NCBI GenBank assembly: GCA_050950425.1
Contig: JBMNHO010000002.1
Span: 558,001 to 622,000 of the forward strand
Origin: RGIG529 sp050950425
GTDB lineage: Bacteria; Bacillota; Clostridia; Oscillospirales; Oscillospiraceae
Length of the DNA stretch: 64,000 nt
Direction: 5' to 3'
Part shown: one piece after another, positions 8,539 to 16,536 of the stretch
How positions within the stretch are numbered: the stretch's first letter is position 1
Layout of the letters: the number at the start of each line of letters is the position of its first letter
Notes under the pieces: generated by a model
Seen by the model: the letters and a program-made list of their open reading frames with translations, nothing else
Databases searched by the model: none
Told to the model about the DNA's origin: nothing
Made by a program: the position numbers and the translations under genes

Positions 8539-9339
8539 ATGAAAATCATTGTTTGTGTCAAACAGGTTCCCGATACCTCCGGAAAGGTAGCCGTGAATCC
8601 TGATGGTACGTTAAACCGCGCATCCATGCAGGCAATCGTCAACCCCGACGATATGAACGCAGTAGAGGCCGCCCTGAAATTAAAGGACGAAACCGGCTGC
8701 CGCGTGATCGTGGTCACCATGGGCCCCCCTCCTGCAATGGGTATGCTGCGTGAATTGATGGCAATGGGCGCTGATGAAGGCGTTTTGGTCTCCGCACGTG
8801 AATTCGGCGGTTCCGATACATATGCCACGTCCCAGATTTTGTCCGCTGCCATCAAAAAGATCGGCATCGAAGATGATGACATTATTATGTGTGGCCGTCA
8901 GGCAATCGATGGTGACACCGCACAGGTTGGTCCCCAGATCGCGGAAAAACTTGATCTGCCTCAGATCACCTATGCAGCCGACATTAAAAAGGAAGGCGAT
9001 TCCATTACCGTTAAGCGCATGCTGGAAGACGGTTATATGACCATTAAAGTCAAAACGCCTTGCCTGCTCACCTGCATCAAAGAGTTGAACGCGCCTCGGT
9101 ATATGAGTGTTCGCGGCATCTTTGAGTGCATGGATAAGCCTTTGGAGACCTTTAGCTACGAGACGTTGAAGGACGATCCTCTGATCGACCTTGCAACCAT
9201 CGGCTTGAAGGGTTCTCCCACCAACATCTTCAAGTCCTTTACCCCGCCCGCAAAAGGTGCCGGCATGATGTTGGAAGGCGACGACAAAGACACCTGCGAT
9301 AAGCTGGCTGGTCTTCTGAGCGAGAAGCATATCATCTGA
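8539..9339 (+). CDS. etfB: Electron transfer flavoprotein, beta subunit
   Basis: 266 residues, starting MKIIVCVKQVPDTSGKV. It carries NPDDMNAVEAALKLKDE, the nucleotide-binding MGPPPAMGMLRELMAMGAD region, IMCGRQAIDGDTAQVGPQIAEKL and the recognition-loop region LLTCIKELNAPRYMSVRGI near residue 180. EtfB binds AMP or, in bifurcating ETFs, a second FAD and NAD. Which of these applies cannot be settled by eye. It lies between the acyl-CoA dehydrogenase and etfA with a good ribosome site (AAAGGAGATTGCAACAAA). It is tightly co-transcribed. Confidence 0.95.
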   Translation: MKIIVCVKQVPDTSGKVAVNPDGTLNRASMQAIVNPDDMNAVEAALKLKDETGCRVIVVTMGPPPAMGMLRELMAMGADEGVLVSAREFGGSDTYATSQILSAAIKKIGIEDDDIIMCGRQAIDGDTAQVGPQIAEKLDLPQITYAADIKKEGDSITVKRMLEDGYMTIKVKTPCLLTCIKELNAPRYMSVRGIFECMDKPLETFSYETLKDDPLIDLATIGLKGSPTNIFKSFTPPAKGAGMMLEGDDKDTCDKLAGLLSEKHII

Positions 9340-9361
9340 TTGGAAAGGGGACAGAAACATT

Positions 9362-10468
9362 ATGGCAACGTTTAACAATACAGATCTTGCTGCTTACAAA
9401 GACGTATGGGTATACTGTGAGCAGCGTCAGGGTAAATTGATGCCCACTGACTTCGAATTGATCTCCGAGGGGCGCAAGCTGGCGGACGAGCTGGGTGTAC
9501 AGCTGTGCGGCCTGTTGCTGGGCGACAACGTAGAAGGCTTGGCCAAAGAGCTTGGCAGCTACGGCGCAGATAAAGTATACGTCTGCAACTCCCCTCTGAT
9601 GAAAGAGTACACCACAGATGCATATGCAAAGGTCATTTCTGATGCGGTCAACGAATTGAAACCTGAAATCGTTTTGTTCGGCGCAACCAACATCGGCCGT
9701 GACTTGGCACCCCGTTGCGCAGCGCGCCTGCACACCGGTTTGTGCGCGGACTGCACCCATTTGGATGTTGATGTGCCGAATTATGTCGACTTCTTGCGGG
9801 AAGCCTCTACTTTGGATGTGGACAACATCGAGTGGAACAAAGAAGACCGCAACTTGAAGATGACCCGTCCGGCATTCGGCGGTCACTTGATGGCAACCAT
9901 TATCTGCCCGCGGTTCCGTCCGGCCATGGCAACTGTCCGTCCCGGCGTGCTGAAAAAATCGCTTGCGGATCAGGCAAAAGCCGATGCTTGTGAAGTTGTA
10001 ATGCTGGACGTCGCGCTGACAGAGGCCGACATTCAGACAGAAGTTTTGGAAGTTGTCAAGGCTGCCAAAAAGCTGGTTGATCTAATCGGTGCGGAGTTTG
10101 TTGTCTCCGTTGGCCGTGGCATTGCGAAGGACATTGAAGGCGGCGTTAAGCTGGCGCACGAGCTGGCAGACGAGCTGGGCGGCGTTGTTGGCGGCTCCCG
10201 TGCCACCATCGATTCCGGTTGGCTGTCCGCTGACCATCAGGTTGGCCAGACTGGTAAAACCGTTCGTCCGAAGGTCTATGTTGCCCTTGGTATTTCCGGC
10301 GCCATTCAGCACAAGGCCGGCATGCAGGATTCCGAGTGCATTATCGCTGTAAACAAGAACCCCGATGCTCCTATGTTTGAGATTGCAGACTATGGCATCA
10401 TAGGCGATTTGTTTAAAGTGACTCCGCTTCTGATTGAGTCCATCCGCGCAGCCAAAGCCGCGAAATAA
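9362..10468 (+). CDS. etfA: Electron transfer flavoprotein, alpha subunit (AcrA-like)
   Basis: 368 residues, about 35 longer than the etfA at 22.5 kb. The C-terminal FAD domain is classic: SVGRGIAKDIEGGVKLA, VGGSRATIDSGWL, HQVGQTGKTVRPKVYVALG, SGAIQHKAGMQDSECI and ADYGIIGDLF. The N-terminal half (DVWVYCEQRQGKL, DFELISEGRKLADELG, MTRPAFGGHLMATIICPRF) closely follows, as I remember it, AcrA of Anaerotignum (Clostridium) propionicum acryloyl-CoA reductase, whose genes are ordered acrC-acrB-acrA just as here. That suggests a propionate-forming reductase, but the same ETF type also serves butyryl-CoA dehydrogenases. A terminator follows at 10564. Confidence 0.94.
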   Translation: MATFNNTDLAAYKDVWVYCEQRQGKLMPTDFELISEGRKLADELGVQLCGLLLGDNVEGLAKELGSYGADKVYVCNSPLMKEYTTDAYAKVISDAVNELKPEIVLFGATNIGRDLAPRCAARLHTGLCADCTHLDVDVPNYVDFLREASTLDVDNIEWNKEDRNLKMTRPAFGGHLMATIICPRFRPAMATVRPGVLKKSLADQAKADACEVVMLDVALTEADIQTEVLEVVKAAKKLVDLIGAEFVVSVGRGIAKDIEGGVKLAHELADELGGVVGGSRATIDSGWLSADHQVGQTGKTVRPKVYVALGISGAIQHKAGMQDSECIIAVNKNPDAPMFEIADYGIIGDLFKVTPLLIESIRAAKAAK

Positions 10469-10563
10469 CATTCCTCACGAGATGCAATTGGACCTCTGGC
10501 TTTGTGTTTCCGTTCTAAACGGTATATCACACATGAGCTTTTGACGTACCCACGTCATAATTT

Positions 10564-10594
10564 GGCGGGCAGCATATGCTGTCCGCCATTTTTT
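10564..10594 (+). terminator. Terminator of the acd-etfB-etfA operon
   Basis: GGCGGGCAGC/GCTGTCCGCC with an ATAT loop, followed by ATTTTTTAT. Confidence 0.88.
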
Positions 10595-10641
10595 ATGTTC
10601 TTTTTCTGCCTCCGCCAAGCGATTCGCCAACCGGACAAAAT

Positions 10642-10670
10642 AAACGGCGCGGGAAATTCCCGCGCCGTTT
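10642..10670 (-). terminator. Terminator of pct
   Basis: A near-perfect palindrome, AAACGGCGCGGG/CCCGCGCCGTTT. Read on the minus strand it is followed by TTTATTTTG, 11 bp after the pct stop codon. Confidence 0.85.
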
Positions 10671-10680
10671 CACTGCAATA

Positions 10681-12231
10681 TTACAGAACCAGGTTCATTT
10701 TCTCATCTTTAAAAATCTTCTGATCCATCAGCTTGACATCTTTCATAATAGGCTTAAAGTCCATCAGATCCAGCACCTGTGTTTGCAAATCAATGCCAGG
10801 CGCGATTTCTTTCAGCTCCACACCTTCCGGCGTCAGTTCAAACACAGCACGCTCGGTGACATATAAAACGGGCTGTCCGACCTTCTGGGCATACTTCCCG
10901 CTGAAGGTAATCTGCTCCACGTCTTTTACAAGCTTCTTGGATTTGCCTTCCTGCAAAATCTCCAGCTTGCCGTCGCCCACCTTAACCTTCAGTCCGCCGG
11001 CTGTAAAGGTGCCGCAGTAAACCACTTTTTTGGAGTTTTGCGTGATGTTGATAAAGCCACCGCAGCCGGCCAGTTTGGGGCCAAATTTGCTGACGTTAAC
11101 GTTCCCGTTCTGGTCCATCTGTGCCAAACCTAGGAATGCAACATCCAGGCCGCCGCCATCGTAAAAGTCAAACTGATAACCCTGGTCCACGATGGCATCG
11201 GGGTTGGTTGCCGCGCCAAACACGTCCTTGGCTGCCGGAATTCCGCCGATGGTCCCGGCCTCTGTGGTGAGAACCAAGCCTTCCACGCCTTCTTCCGCAC
11301 CAACGGAAGCAACTCCTTCCGGCACGCCGATGCCCAGATTGGAGATAGCATTTGGCTCCAACTCCATGGCGCTGCGGCGCGCAATGACCTTTCTTTCGTT
11401 CAGCGGCATAGGAGGCAAAGACTCCAAGGGAATGCGAACTTCCCCAGAAAGAGCAGGATTGTACGGAGTTTCGTTGCCCATCCAGTGGTTTTCCGGCTTT
11501 GCTTTGACCACAGCGTCAACATAAATACCCGGCAGTTTTACCTTGCGGACGTCCAAGGAGCCATATTCCACCACATCTTCCACCTGCACAATGACATAAC
11601 CGCCGGAGTTTTTGGCAGCCTGGGCCATAGAGATCGTTTCCAGCGTGACAGGTTCCTTTTCCATGGTGCAGTTGCCCATGGTGTCGGCATAGGTGGCACG
11701 CAATATAACCACGTTGATGGGGAAGGATTTGTACAGCAGCTTTTCTTCCCCCAGAATATCAATCACCTGTACAACGTCTCCCTCTTCCCGCGCCTTCTCG
11801 TTGATTTTGCAGCCTTCAACTCTGGGATCGGCAAAGGTGTTCAAACCTACATGGGTGATGACGCCGGGCCTGCCGCCGGCAATCTCCCGGTACAAATGAG
11901 AAATGACGCCCTGGGGTACGTTATAGCCAAAGATCTTGTTGTCCAACACCAGCTTCTGGATGGCGGGTTCCACCGCATAATGCCCGGCATAAATGCCGCG
12001 CAGTAAGCCTTCGTGAGCCCAGCGATCCATGCCGTTGCCTTGACCATTGCCTTGACCGGCGCAATGTACCGCCTGCAATTGATTGGGGTGGCCGGTTTCC
12101 AAAAATTCTTCTTCCAATGCAATTAGCAGCTCCTCTGCGTGCATCAGGCCAACAAATCCCTCCACAGCGACAGTGTCGCCGTCTTTGACGAACTTTCGGA
12201 TTGCTTCGCGGCCAGTCATGATCTTGCTCAT
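10681..12231 (-). CDS. pct: Propionate CoA-transferase-like protein
   Basis: 516 residues, family I CoA-transferase with alpha and beta halves fused, the length of clostridial Pct. It moves CoA between propionyl- or acetyl-CoA and free acids such as lactate. Seen: SQGNxxG-like QGNGQGNGMDRWAHEGLL near residue 65, PGVITHVGLNTFADPR, CTMEKEPVTLE, the catalytic glutamate in LTTEAGTIGGIPA (~residue 325), INPDAIVDQGYQFDFYDGG-type region and GCGGFINITQ. AGAAGGAG lies 7 bases before ATG. It converges with the AcrCBA-like operon, which fits a shared acrylate or butyrate-type pathway. The ~310-nt leader contains a strong intrinsic terminator. Confidence 0.92.
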   Translation of the reverse strand: MSKIMTGREAIRKFVKDGDTVAVEGFVGLMHAEELLIALEEEFLETGHPNQLQAVHCAGQGNGQGNGMDRWAHEGLLRGIYAGHYAVEPAIQKLVLDNKIFGYNVPQGVISHLYREIAGGRPGVITHVGLNTFADPRVEGCKINEKAREEGDVVQVIDILGEEKLLYKSFPINVVILRATYADTMGNCTMEKEPVTLETISMAQAAKNSGGYVIVQVEDVVEYGSLDVRKVKLPGIYVDAVVKAKPENHWMGNETPYNPALSGEVRIPLESLPPMPLNERKVIARRSAMELEPNAISNLGIGVPEGVASVGAEEGVEGLVLTTEAGTIGGIPAAKDVFGAATNPDAIVDQGYQFDFYDGGGLDVAFLGLAQMDQNGNVNVSKFGPKLAGCGGFINITQNSKKVVYCGTFTAGGLKVKVGDGKLEILQEGKSKKLVKDVEQITFSGKYAQKVGQPVLYVTERAVFELTPEGVELKEIAPGIDLQTQVLDLMDFKPIMKDVKLMDQKIFKDEKMNLVL

Positions 12232-12290
12232 AACAAACTCCTTCTTTCTATAATATCGTTCAATACGGCTAAGAAGCGCGGAACGGACGC

Positions 12291-12354
12291 AAAAAAAAAG
12301 CGGAAACCGCCCCTTTCACAAGCAGAGTTCGTGCATCCAAGGGTCTCGTTTCCG
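12291..12354 (-). terminator. Intrinsic terminator inside the pct leader (candidate attenuator)
   Basis: On the minus strand CGGAAAC (12348-12354) pairs with GTTTCCG (12301-12307), with inner CCCTT/AAGGG and CAC/GTG pairs, followed by nine T residues (12291-12299). It lies ~185 nt after the predicted pct start site and 60 nt before the start codon, so it must be bypassed or regulated for pct to be expressed. Confidence 0.75.
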
Positions 12355-12545
12355 TTTTTATCATCCGCTTTCTTTTCAAATGGCGCTGCAACTTGCAGAC
12401 ATATGTAGACACGTTTTACGCCTGTATCAAAACCAATTTTCCATCCGGCTTGCCTATTAAATATCCACAGAGCGGCCCACGCAGATAAATCGGAAAAGTT
12501 TGGTTAAAATCACCGATTTGCTTCGATCGCTTCTACCATTTCTAT

Positions 12546-12573
12546 ATTATATCACACCAAATTCGGTTGTCAA
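12546..12573 (-). promoter_or_regulatory. Sigma-A promoter of pct
   Basis: On the minus strand TTGACA (12568-12573), 16 bases, TATAAT (12546-12551) with a TG dinucleotide just upstream of the -10 box. The leader to the pct start codon is ~310 nt. Just downstream, AAATCGG/CCGATTT (12487-12519) can form a hairpin. Confidence 0.85.
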
Positions 12574-12661
12574 GGCGGTTTCCACTGCTGTATTTCAATT
12601 TCTACGGTGGTTTTCCCCCTCGTTTGCCAAAAAGCTTCGGTGGCTGGGCGGCCGACAAAAT

Positions 12662-12715
12662 AACAGAGGAAAACGGCGGATTCATCCTTCGTGAAATCCG
12701 CCGTTTTCCTCTGTT
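12662..12715 (-). terminator. Terminator overlapping the end of the bPH2 gene
   Basis: A perfect 21-bp stem (12662-12682 with 12695-12715) and a 12-nt loop. On the minus strand the 5' arm encodes the last codons of the bPH2 protein and the 3' arm follows the stop codon, with TTATTTTG after it. Confidence 0.85.
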
Positions 12716-13077
12716 TCTCCTTCGTTTATATTGCCCATCCATTCTCTTCCAAACACACGCTTTTTCTCCCGGGCGGCCTCTACCAAATCAGAAAGCGTCC
12801 GCTTGAGCAACACAGATTTTTTGACGCGCCTGATGTCAAATTCAGGCGTGGTCTTGTCCGCAGCGCAACAATGAATGGTTCCGAGGCCAAACAACCGTTC
12901 GCCCAAAGAACGGTACAGCGTAATATCCAAAATCCGGTACAGCCGCACCTCTTCTTCCCTGCGGCTCAGCAATCCCGTTTCCACATAGAGCGCCTCTTCT
13001 GTCAGCGTATACCGGGTAAAGCTGAGCGGCAGCCCAAAAAGAGTTCTCTTCCTGTCCTTCCAGATCACCTTAGTCAT
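12682..13077 (-). CDS. Bacterial PH domain (bPH2, YdbS/YdbT-like) protein
   Basis: 131 residues. It lacks the usual membrane helices and is mostly one bPH2 domain: FTRYTLTEEALYVETGLLSRREEEVRLYRILDI (in pieces), then LFGLGTIHC, FDIRRVKKSVLLKRTLSDLVEAAR. The family often sits at membranes, but its function is poorly known. Its ATG ATG pair overlaps the birA stop codon; GGGAGGGAG is best spaced for the second ATG (13077), so translation is probably coupled to birA. The last codons form one arm of the terminator stem. Confidence 0.82.
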   Translation of the reverse strand: MTKVIWKDRKRTLFGLPLSFTRYTLTEEALYVETGLLSRREEEVRLYRILDITLYRSLGERLFGLGTIHCCAADKTTPEFDIRRVKKSVLLKRTLSDLVEAAREKKRVFGREWMGNINEGETEENGGFHEG

Positions 13078-14080
13078 CATAGCTCCCTCCCCACGCAGCC
13101 TCATTCTGTTTCCCCTTGCGCACGCTCACTTCTCCTGCCTGTAAAACGCGGATGCCTTCCCTTGTCTCCACCAGCAAATTCCCCGCTTCGTTGATGCCCC
13201 GCGCCATCCCTTCTTTGAATGCCCCTTCCTCCAGATAGGTGATCTCTTTCCCCAAAAGAAAAGACCGTTCCCGATATTCCTCCATCAAAGCCGGATCGTC
13301 CAGATCTTCGCAGAGCGCGGCACACAGCTTGGCGATTTCCGCCGCCAAAAGGCATCTAGAAAAAGTCTCCGGTGGGTTTTCTTCCGGGAAAAGGCTGGTA
13401 ATGGTACCGTCCAACTCCGAAGGATACCCGCCTTCCGGCGGGGTAATGTTAATCCCTATCCCCAGCACCACGCTTTGCGGCTCCATTCGTTCCACGTCCA
13501 CATATGCCTCTGTCAAAATGCCGGCCGCCTTCTTCCCGTCCAAATACACATCATTGACCCATTTGATCTCCGGCGCCCTCCGAGACCAAGGTGCCAGCGC
13601 CCGGCAAACAGCCACTGCCGCCGCCACTGTCACCTTAGTGGGTGTTTTTGTCTTCGGCGTTAAAAGAAGGCTCATGTAAAGCCCCGCATCCGGGGGGGAA
13701 AAAAAGGGTTTTCCTCTTCGGCCCCGCCCCGCCGTCTGCTGCCCCGCCAAAACCATGGTTCCGTGGGGCGCTCCTTGGGATAATAAACGAAATGCTTCTT
13801 CATTGGTCGAAGTGGCCTCTTCCAAGAGAAAAACAGGCGCCATCCAGCCGATTGGCTCCAGATGGGCCTGCACTCCCGCCACCGAAAGCCGGTCGCTTAT
13901 CAGCCGGTATCCGCCCCCTGGAACGGCTTCAATCTCATGGCCTTCTTGCCTCAAGCTTTGAACGGCTTTCCAAACGGCAGCCCGGGAAACAGCATGCCGC
14001 TCCGCCAGCATTTGGCCCGACAGCACCTGCCCCCTGTTTTGCTCCAGATCATAAACCACGTTTTCTTTCAGCTTGCGCAA
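13070..14080 (-). CDS. birA: Biotin-protein ligase / biotin operon repressor
   Basis: 336 residues, bifunctional type. The N-terminal winged helix (~5-60) holds SGQMLAERHAVSRAAVWKAV. The ligase domain holds STNEEA, the biotinyl-AMP loop GRGRRGK (118-124), SLLLTP, KWVNDVYLDGKKAAGIL (~173) and GIGINIT. A small C-terminal SH3-like domain ends the protein. It joins biotin to carboxylase carrier proteins and, with its DNA-binding domain, probably represses biotin genes; none are in this window. It starts with TTG: GGGAGG lies 8 bases upstream and no ATG fits. A consensus promoter is at 14167-14195. Confidence 0.95.
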   Translation of the reverse strand: MRKLKENVVYDLEQNRGQVLSGQMLAERHAVSRAAVWKAVQSLRQEGHEIEAVPGGGYRLISDRLSVAGVQAHLEPIGWMAPVFLLEEATSTNEEAFRLLSQGAPHGTMVLAGQQTAGRGRRGKPFFSPPDAGLYMSLLLTPKTKTPTKVTVAAAVAVCRALAPWSRRAPEIKWVNDVYLDGKKAAGILTEAYVDVERMEPQSVVLGIGINITPPEGGYPSELDGTITSLFPEENPPETFSRCLLAAEIAKLCAALCEDLDDPALMEEYRERSFLLGKEITYLEEGAFKEGMARGINEAGNLLVETREGIRVLQAGEVSVRKGKQNEAAWGGSYDD

Positions 14081-14110
14081 GCCAGCGACCTCCCTTTTCA
14101 GACAGTTTCA

Positions 14111-14145
14111 AACAATGCCGCCCGTCTGTTCCCGGCGGCATTGTT
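14111..14145 (-). repeat. Inverted repeat in the birA leader
   Basis: A 12-bp perfect stem AACAATGCCGCC/GGCGGCATTGTT with an 11-nt loop, immediately after the predicted start site and ~30 bp before the TTG start. There is no T-tract and no match to the biotin box that I know, so its role is open. Confidence 0.6.
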
Positions 14146-14166
14146 CTCGTTTGTTCGATTTGATTC

Positions 14167-14195
14167 AATGTATCAGAAAACCAACCACTTGTCAA
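14167..14195 (-). promoter_or_regulatory. Sigma-A promoter of birA
   Basis: On the minus strand TTGACA (14190-14195), a 17-base spacer and TACATT (14167-14172). Confidence 0.8.
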
Positions 14196-14224
14196 TGACC
14201 GATAAAAAAGGATAACTTTCGCGG

Positions 14225-14440
14225 AAAAACGGAACCTTTTTCCCTGCATTACGTCTAAAGAAGTAGTTGGAGGGACCTCCGACGTTCCCTAGATCCATGT
14301 TGCTTTGCAAGAAGCAGAGCCACCCCTAAACCCCCGGCGGAGAGATCTCCCATTCCATCCCCCACCCCCGGACGGGGCGATTCTCCGCCGGGAACACCCC
14401 CTCCTATCCGCTCAATTGGAGCAACCTATTTTTTGAGCAA
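14225..14440. other. Intergenic region with long-range inverted repeat, no gene
   Basis: No plausible ORF. CCCGGCGGAGA (14333-14343) pairs with TCTCCGCCGGG (14382-14392), enclosing an unusual C-rich stretch and a small CCCCG/CGGGG hairpin. GGAGG/CCTCC and TGCTT/AAGCA mini-stems occur around 14260-14320. It may be a non-coding RNA on either strand. I could not match it to a known family. Confidence 0.4.
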
Positions 14441-14464
14441 ACAAACACAAGATGGAAAGAAAAG

Positions 14465-14510
14465 AAAAGCCGAAAGGCCGCAGCACGTTGCTGCGGCCTT
14501 TCGGCTTTTT
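14465..14510. terminator. Strong bidirectional terminator after fba
   Basis: A near-perfect stem AAAAGCCGAAAGGCCGCAGC/GCTGCGGCCTTTCGGCTTTT with a 5-nt loop. T-runs occur on both strands. It ends the minus-strand fba operon and would also stop any plus-strand RNA from 14.2-14.4 kb. Confidence 0.9.
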
Positions 14511-14531
14511 CCCGTACTTCACGGGCAAACG

Positions 14532-15467
14532 CTATGCCTGACCGGCACAGCCCAGTACATGTTTTATTTTGTGGCGCACCACGTTGCGCACATTGTCCCT
14601 TGCAGGGGTCAAGTACTGCCGGGGGTCAAAATGATCCGGATGCTGGGTCATATGCCGGCGGATGCCCGCCGTCATCGCCAGACGCAGGTCAGAATCGATA
14701 TTGATCTTGCAAACGGCCTTCCGGGCCGCCTCCCGCAGCATCTCCTCCGGAATGCCAACAGCGCCCGGCATATTGCCGCCGTTTGCATTGATGATCTCCA
14801 CATATTCAGGCAAAACAGAGGATGCCCCGTGAAGCACAATGGGGAAGCCCGGCAGGCGCCGCGCCACCTCGTCCAAAATATCGAACCGAAGCTGCGGCTT
14901 TTGCCCCTGCTTGAATTTATATGCCCCATGGCTGGTGCCAATGGCAATGGCGAGAGAGTCCACCCCCGTCTCCCTTACAAACTCTTCCACCTGATCCGGA
15001 TCAGTGTAGGAAGAGTCCTCCGCAGAAACCTTGATGTCGTCCTCCACGCCGGCCAAGCGGCCCAATTCCCCTTCCACCGTTACGCCGTGGTCGTGGGCGT
15101 ATTGAACCACTTGCTTGGTCAGCTTCATGTTCTCCTCAAATGTGTGTTTGGATCCATCGATCATGACAGAGGTAAACCCGCCGTCAATACAGTCTTTGCA
15201 GATCTCAAAGCTTTCTCCGTGATCCAGGTGGACGCAGATGGGCAGCTCCGTGTCAAGAAGCGCCGCTTCAATGAGCTTCATCAGATAAATATGTTTTGCA
15301 TATTTCCGCGCCCCGGCGGACACCTGCAAAATCAGCGGGGCGTTTAGCTCTTTTGCCGCTTCGGTAATTCCTTGAATCAGCTCCATGTTGTTCACGTTAA
15401 ACGCGCCGATGGCGTACCCGCCCGCATACGCCTTTTCAAACATTTCTTTTGATGTAACAAGTGGCAT
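14532..15467 (-). CDS. fba: Fructose-bisphosphate aldolase, class II
   Basis: 311 residues, the zinc-dependent class IIB aldolase that cleaves fructose-1,6-bisphosphate in glycolysis. Metal and substrate motifs are present: AFNVNNMELIQ (~22), VHLDHGESFE with zinc-binding His (~80-90), DGSKHTFEENM, GTSHGAYKF with a second zinc His (~178), VLHGASS (~208) and KINIDSDLRLA (~258). AAGGGAG precedes ATG. It follows gpsA by 52 bp on the same strand and may share its transcript; a strong terminator follows. The pairing with gpsA fits a link between glycolytic triose phosphate and phospholipid synthesis. Confidence 0.96.
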   Translation of the reverse strand: MPLVTSKEMFEKAYAGGYAIGAFNVNNMELIQGITEAAKELNAPLILQVSAGARKYAKHIYLMKLIEAALLDTELPICVHLDHGESFEICKDCIDGGFTSVMIDGSKHTFEENMKLTKQVVQYAHDHGVTVEGELGRLAGVEDDIKVSAEDSSYTDPDQVEEFVRETGVDSLAIAIGTSHGAYKFKQGQKPQLRFDILDEVARRLPGFPIVLHGASSVLPEYVEIINANGGNMPGAVGIPEEMLREAARKAVCKINIDSDLRLAMTAGIRRHMTQHPDHFDPRQYLTPARDNVRNVVRHKIKHVLGCAGQA

Positions 15468-15519
15468 GGTGTCGCTCCCTTCTTATATTCGGGCCGCCTG
15501 GCCCGGGTTTTCCGCTGGT

Positions 15520-16524
15520 TTACGTCCAGCTTTCTTCAATTTCGTGCTTGCGAGTGCGGCGCATCAGCTCTTCCATCATATGGTTCACGTCGCCGCCTTC
15601 GTACAGCACTTGGTAGGCCGCCTTCACGATGGGCATGTCCACTCCGGCTTTTTGCGCCAGAAAACGGGCGTTATCCGTGGCGTAATATCCTTCCACCACA
15701 GCACCTACGCGGCGCATGGCTTCCTCGGGGCTATGTCCCTGGCCGATCAGGATGCCCGCCCGCCGGTTGCGGGAGTGCATGGATGTGCAGGTGACAATTA
15801 AATCCCCCACGCCGGTAAGCCCCCCAAAGGTCTCCCGAAGGCCGCCCAGCGCCACCCCAAGCCTTGCCATCTCCGCCAAGCCTCTCGTCATCAGCATGGC
15901 CCTGGTGTTGTCTCCAAAGCCCATGCCGTCGCACACCCCGCAGCACAGCGCCACTACGTTTTTCAGCGCGGCGCCCAGCTCCGCCCCGATCAGATCCGGA
16001 CTGGTGTAAACCCGAAACCGTTCGTTCATGAAAGCGTCCTGCACCCATTCCGCCACGTTTCGATCAGGGCTTGCGGCAACGCACGCCGTCGGCATGCCTT
16101 TCGCCACTTCCTCCGCATGGGATGGGCCGCAGAGGGCCGAAACCGGGTTTTTCTCACCAAGCTCGGCTGCAATCACCTGCGTTAGGCGCAGCCCCGTGTT
16201 CCTCTCAATCCCTTTGGAAACAGAGACCACCGCCACACCGGGGGCGATCACCCGAGCCATTGTCTTCGCCATATCCCCTACAGCATAGGAAGGCACGGCA
16301 GAGACCACCATCCCGGCACCCGCCACCGCCGCCTCCATATCGCTGGTAATGCCCAGCGTTTCGGGCAGAAAAATCCCTTTCAGCATAGGATTCACCCGCG
16401 TGTGGGCCATCTCCTGCGCCCTTTCCTCGCTGTGGGACCATAAAAAGACGTCATGACCATTCCCCAGCAACAGCAATGCCAAGGCCGTACCCCAGCCGCC
16501 GCTGCCCAAAACCGCGATCTTCAT
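15520..16524 (-). CDS. gpsA: Glycerol-3-phosphate dehydrogenase [NAD(P)+]
   Basis: 334 residues, full length. It reduces dihydroxyacetone phosphate to glycerol-3-phosphate for phospholipids. Seen: nucleotide-binding GSGGWGTALALLL (~7), VVSVSKGIE, LCGPSHAEEVAKG, the catalytic lysine in AALKNVVALCCGVCDG (~190), GDNTRAMLMTRGLAEM and GLTGVGDLIVTCTSMHSRNR. It lies 12 bp downstream of plsY, which uses its product, in the conserved clostridial order der-plsY-gpsA. Confidence 0.97.
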   Translation of the reverse strand: MKIAVLGSGGWGTALALLLLGNGHDVFLWSHSEERAQEMAHTRVNPMLKGIFLPETLGITSDMEAAVAGAGMVVSAVPSYAVGDMAKTMARVIAPGVAVVSVSKGIERNTGLRLTQVIAAELGEKNPVSALCGPSHAEEVAKGMPTACVAASPDRNVAEWVQDAFMNERFRVYTSPDLIGAELGAALKNVVALCCGVCDGMGFGDNTRAMLMTRGLAEMARLGVALGGLRETFGGLTGVGDLIVTCTSMHSRNRRAGILIGQGHSPEEAMRRVGAVVEGYYATDNARFLAQKAGVDMPIVKAAYQVLYEGGDVNHMMEELMRRTRKHEIEESWT

Positions 16525-16536
16525 CTGACGCTCCCC

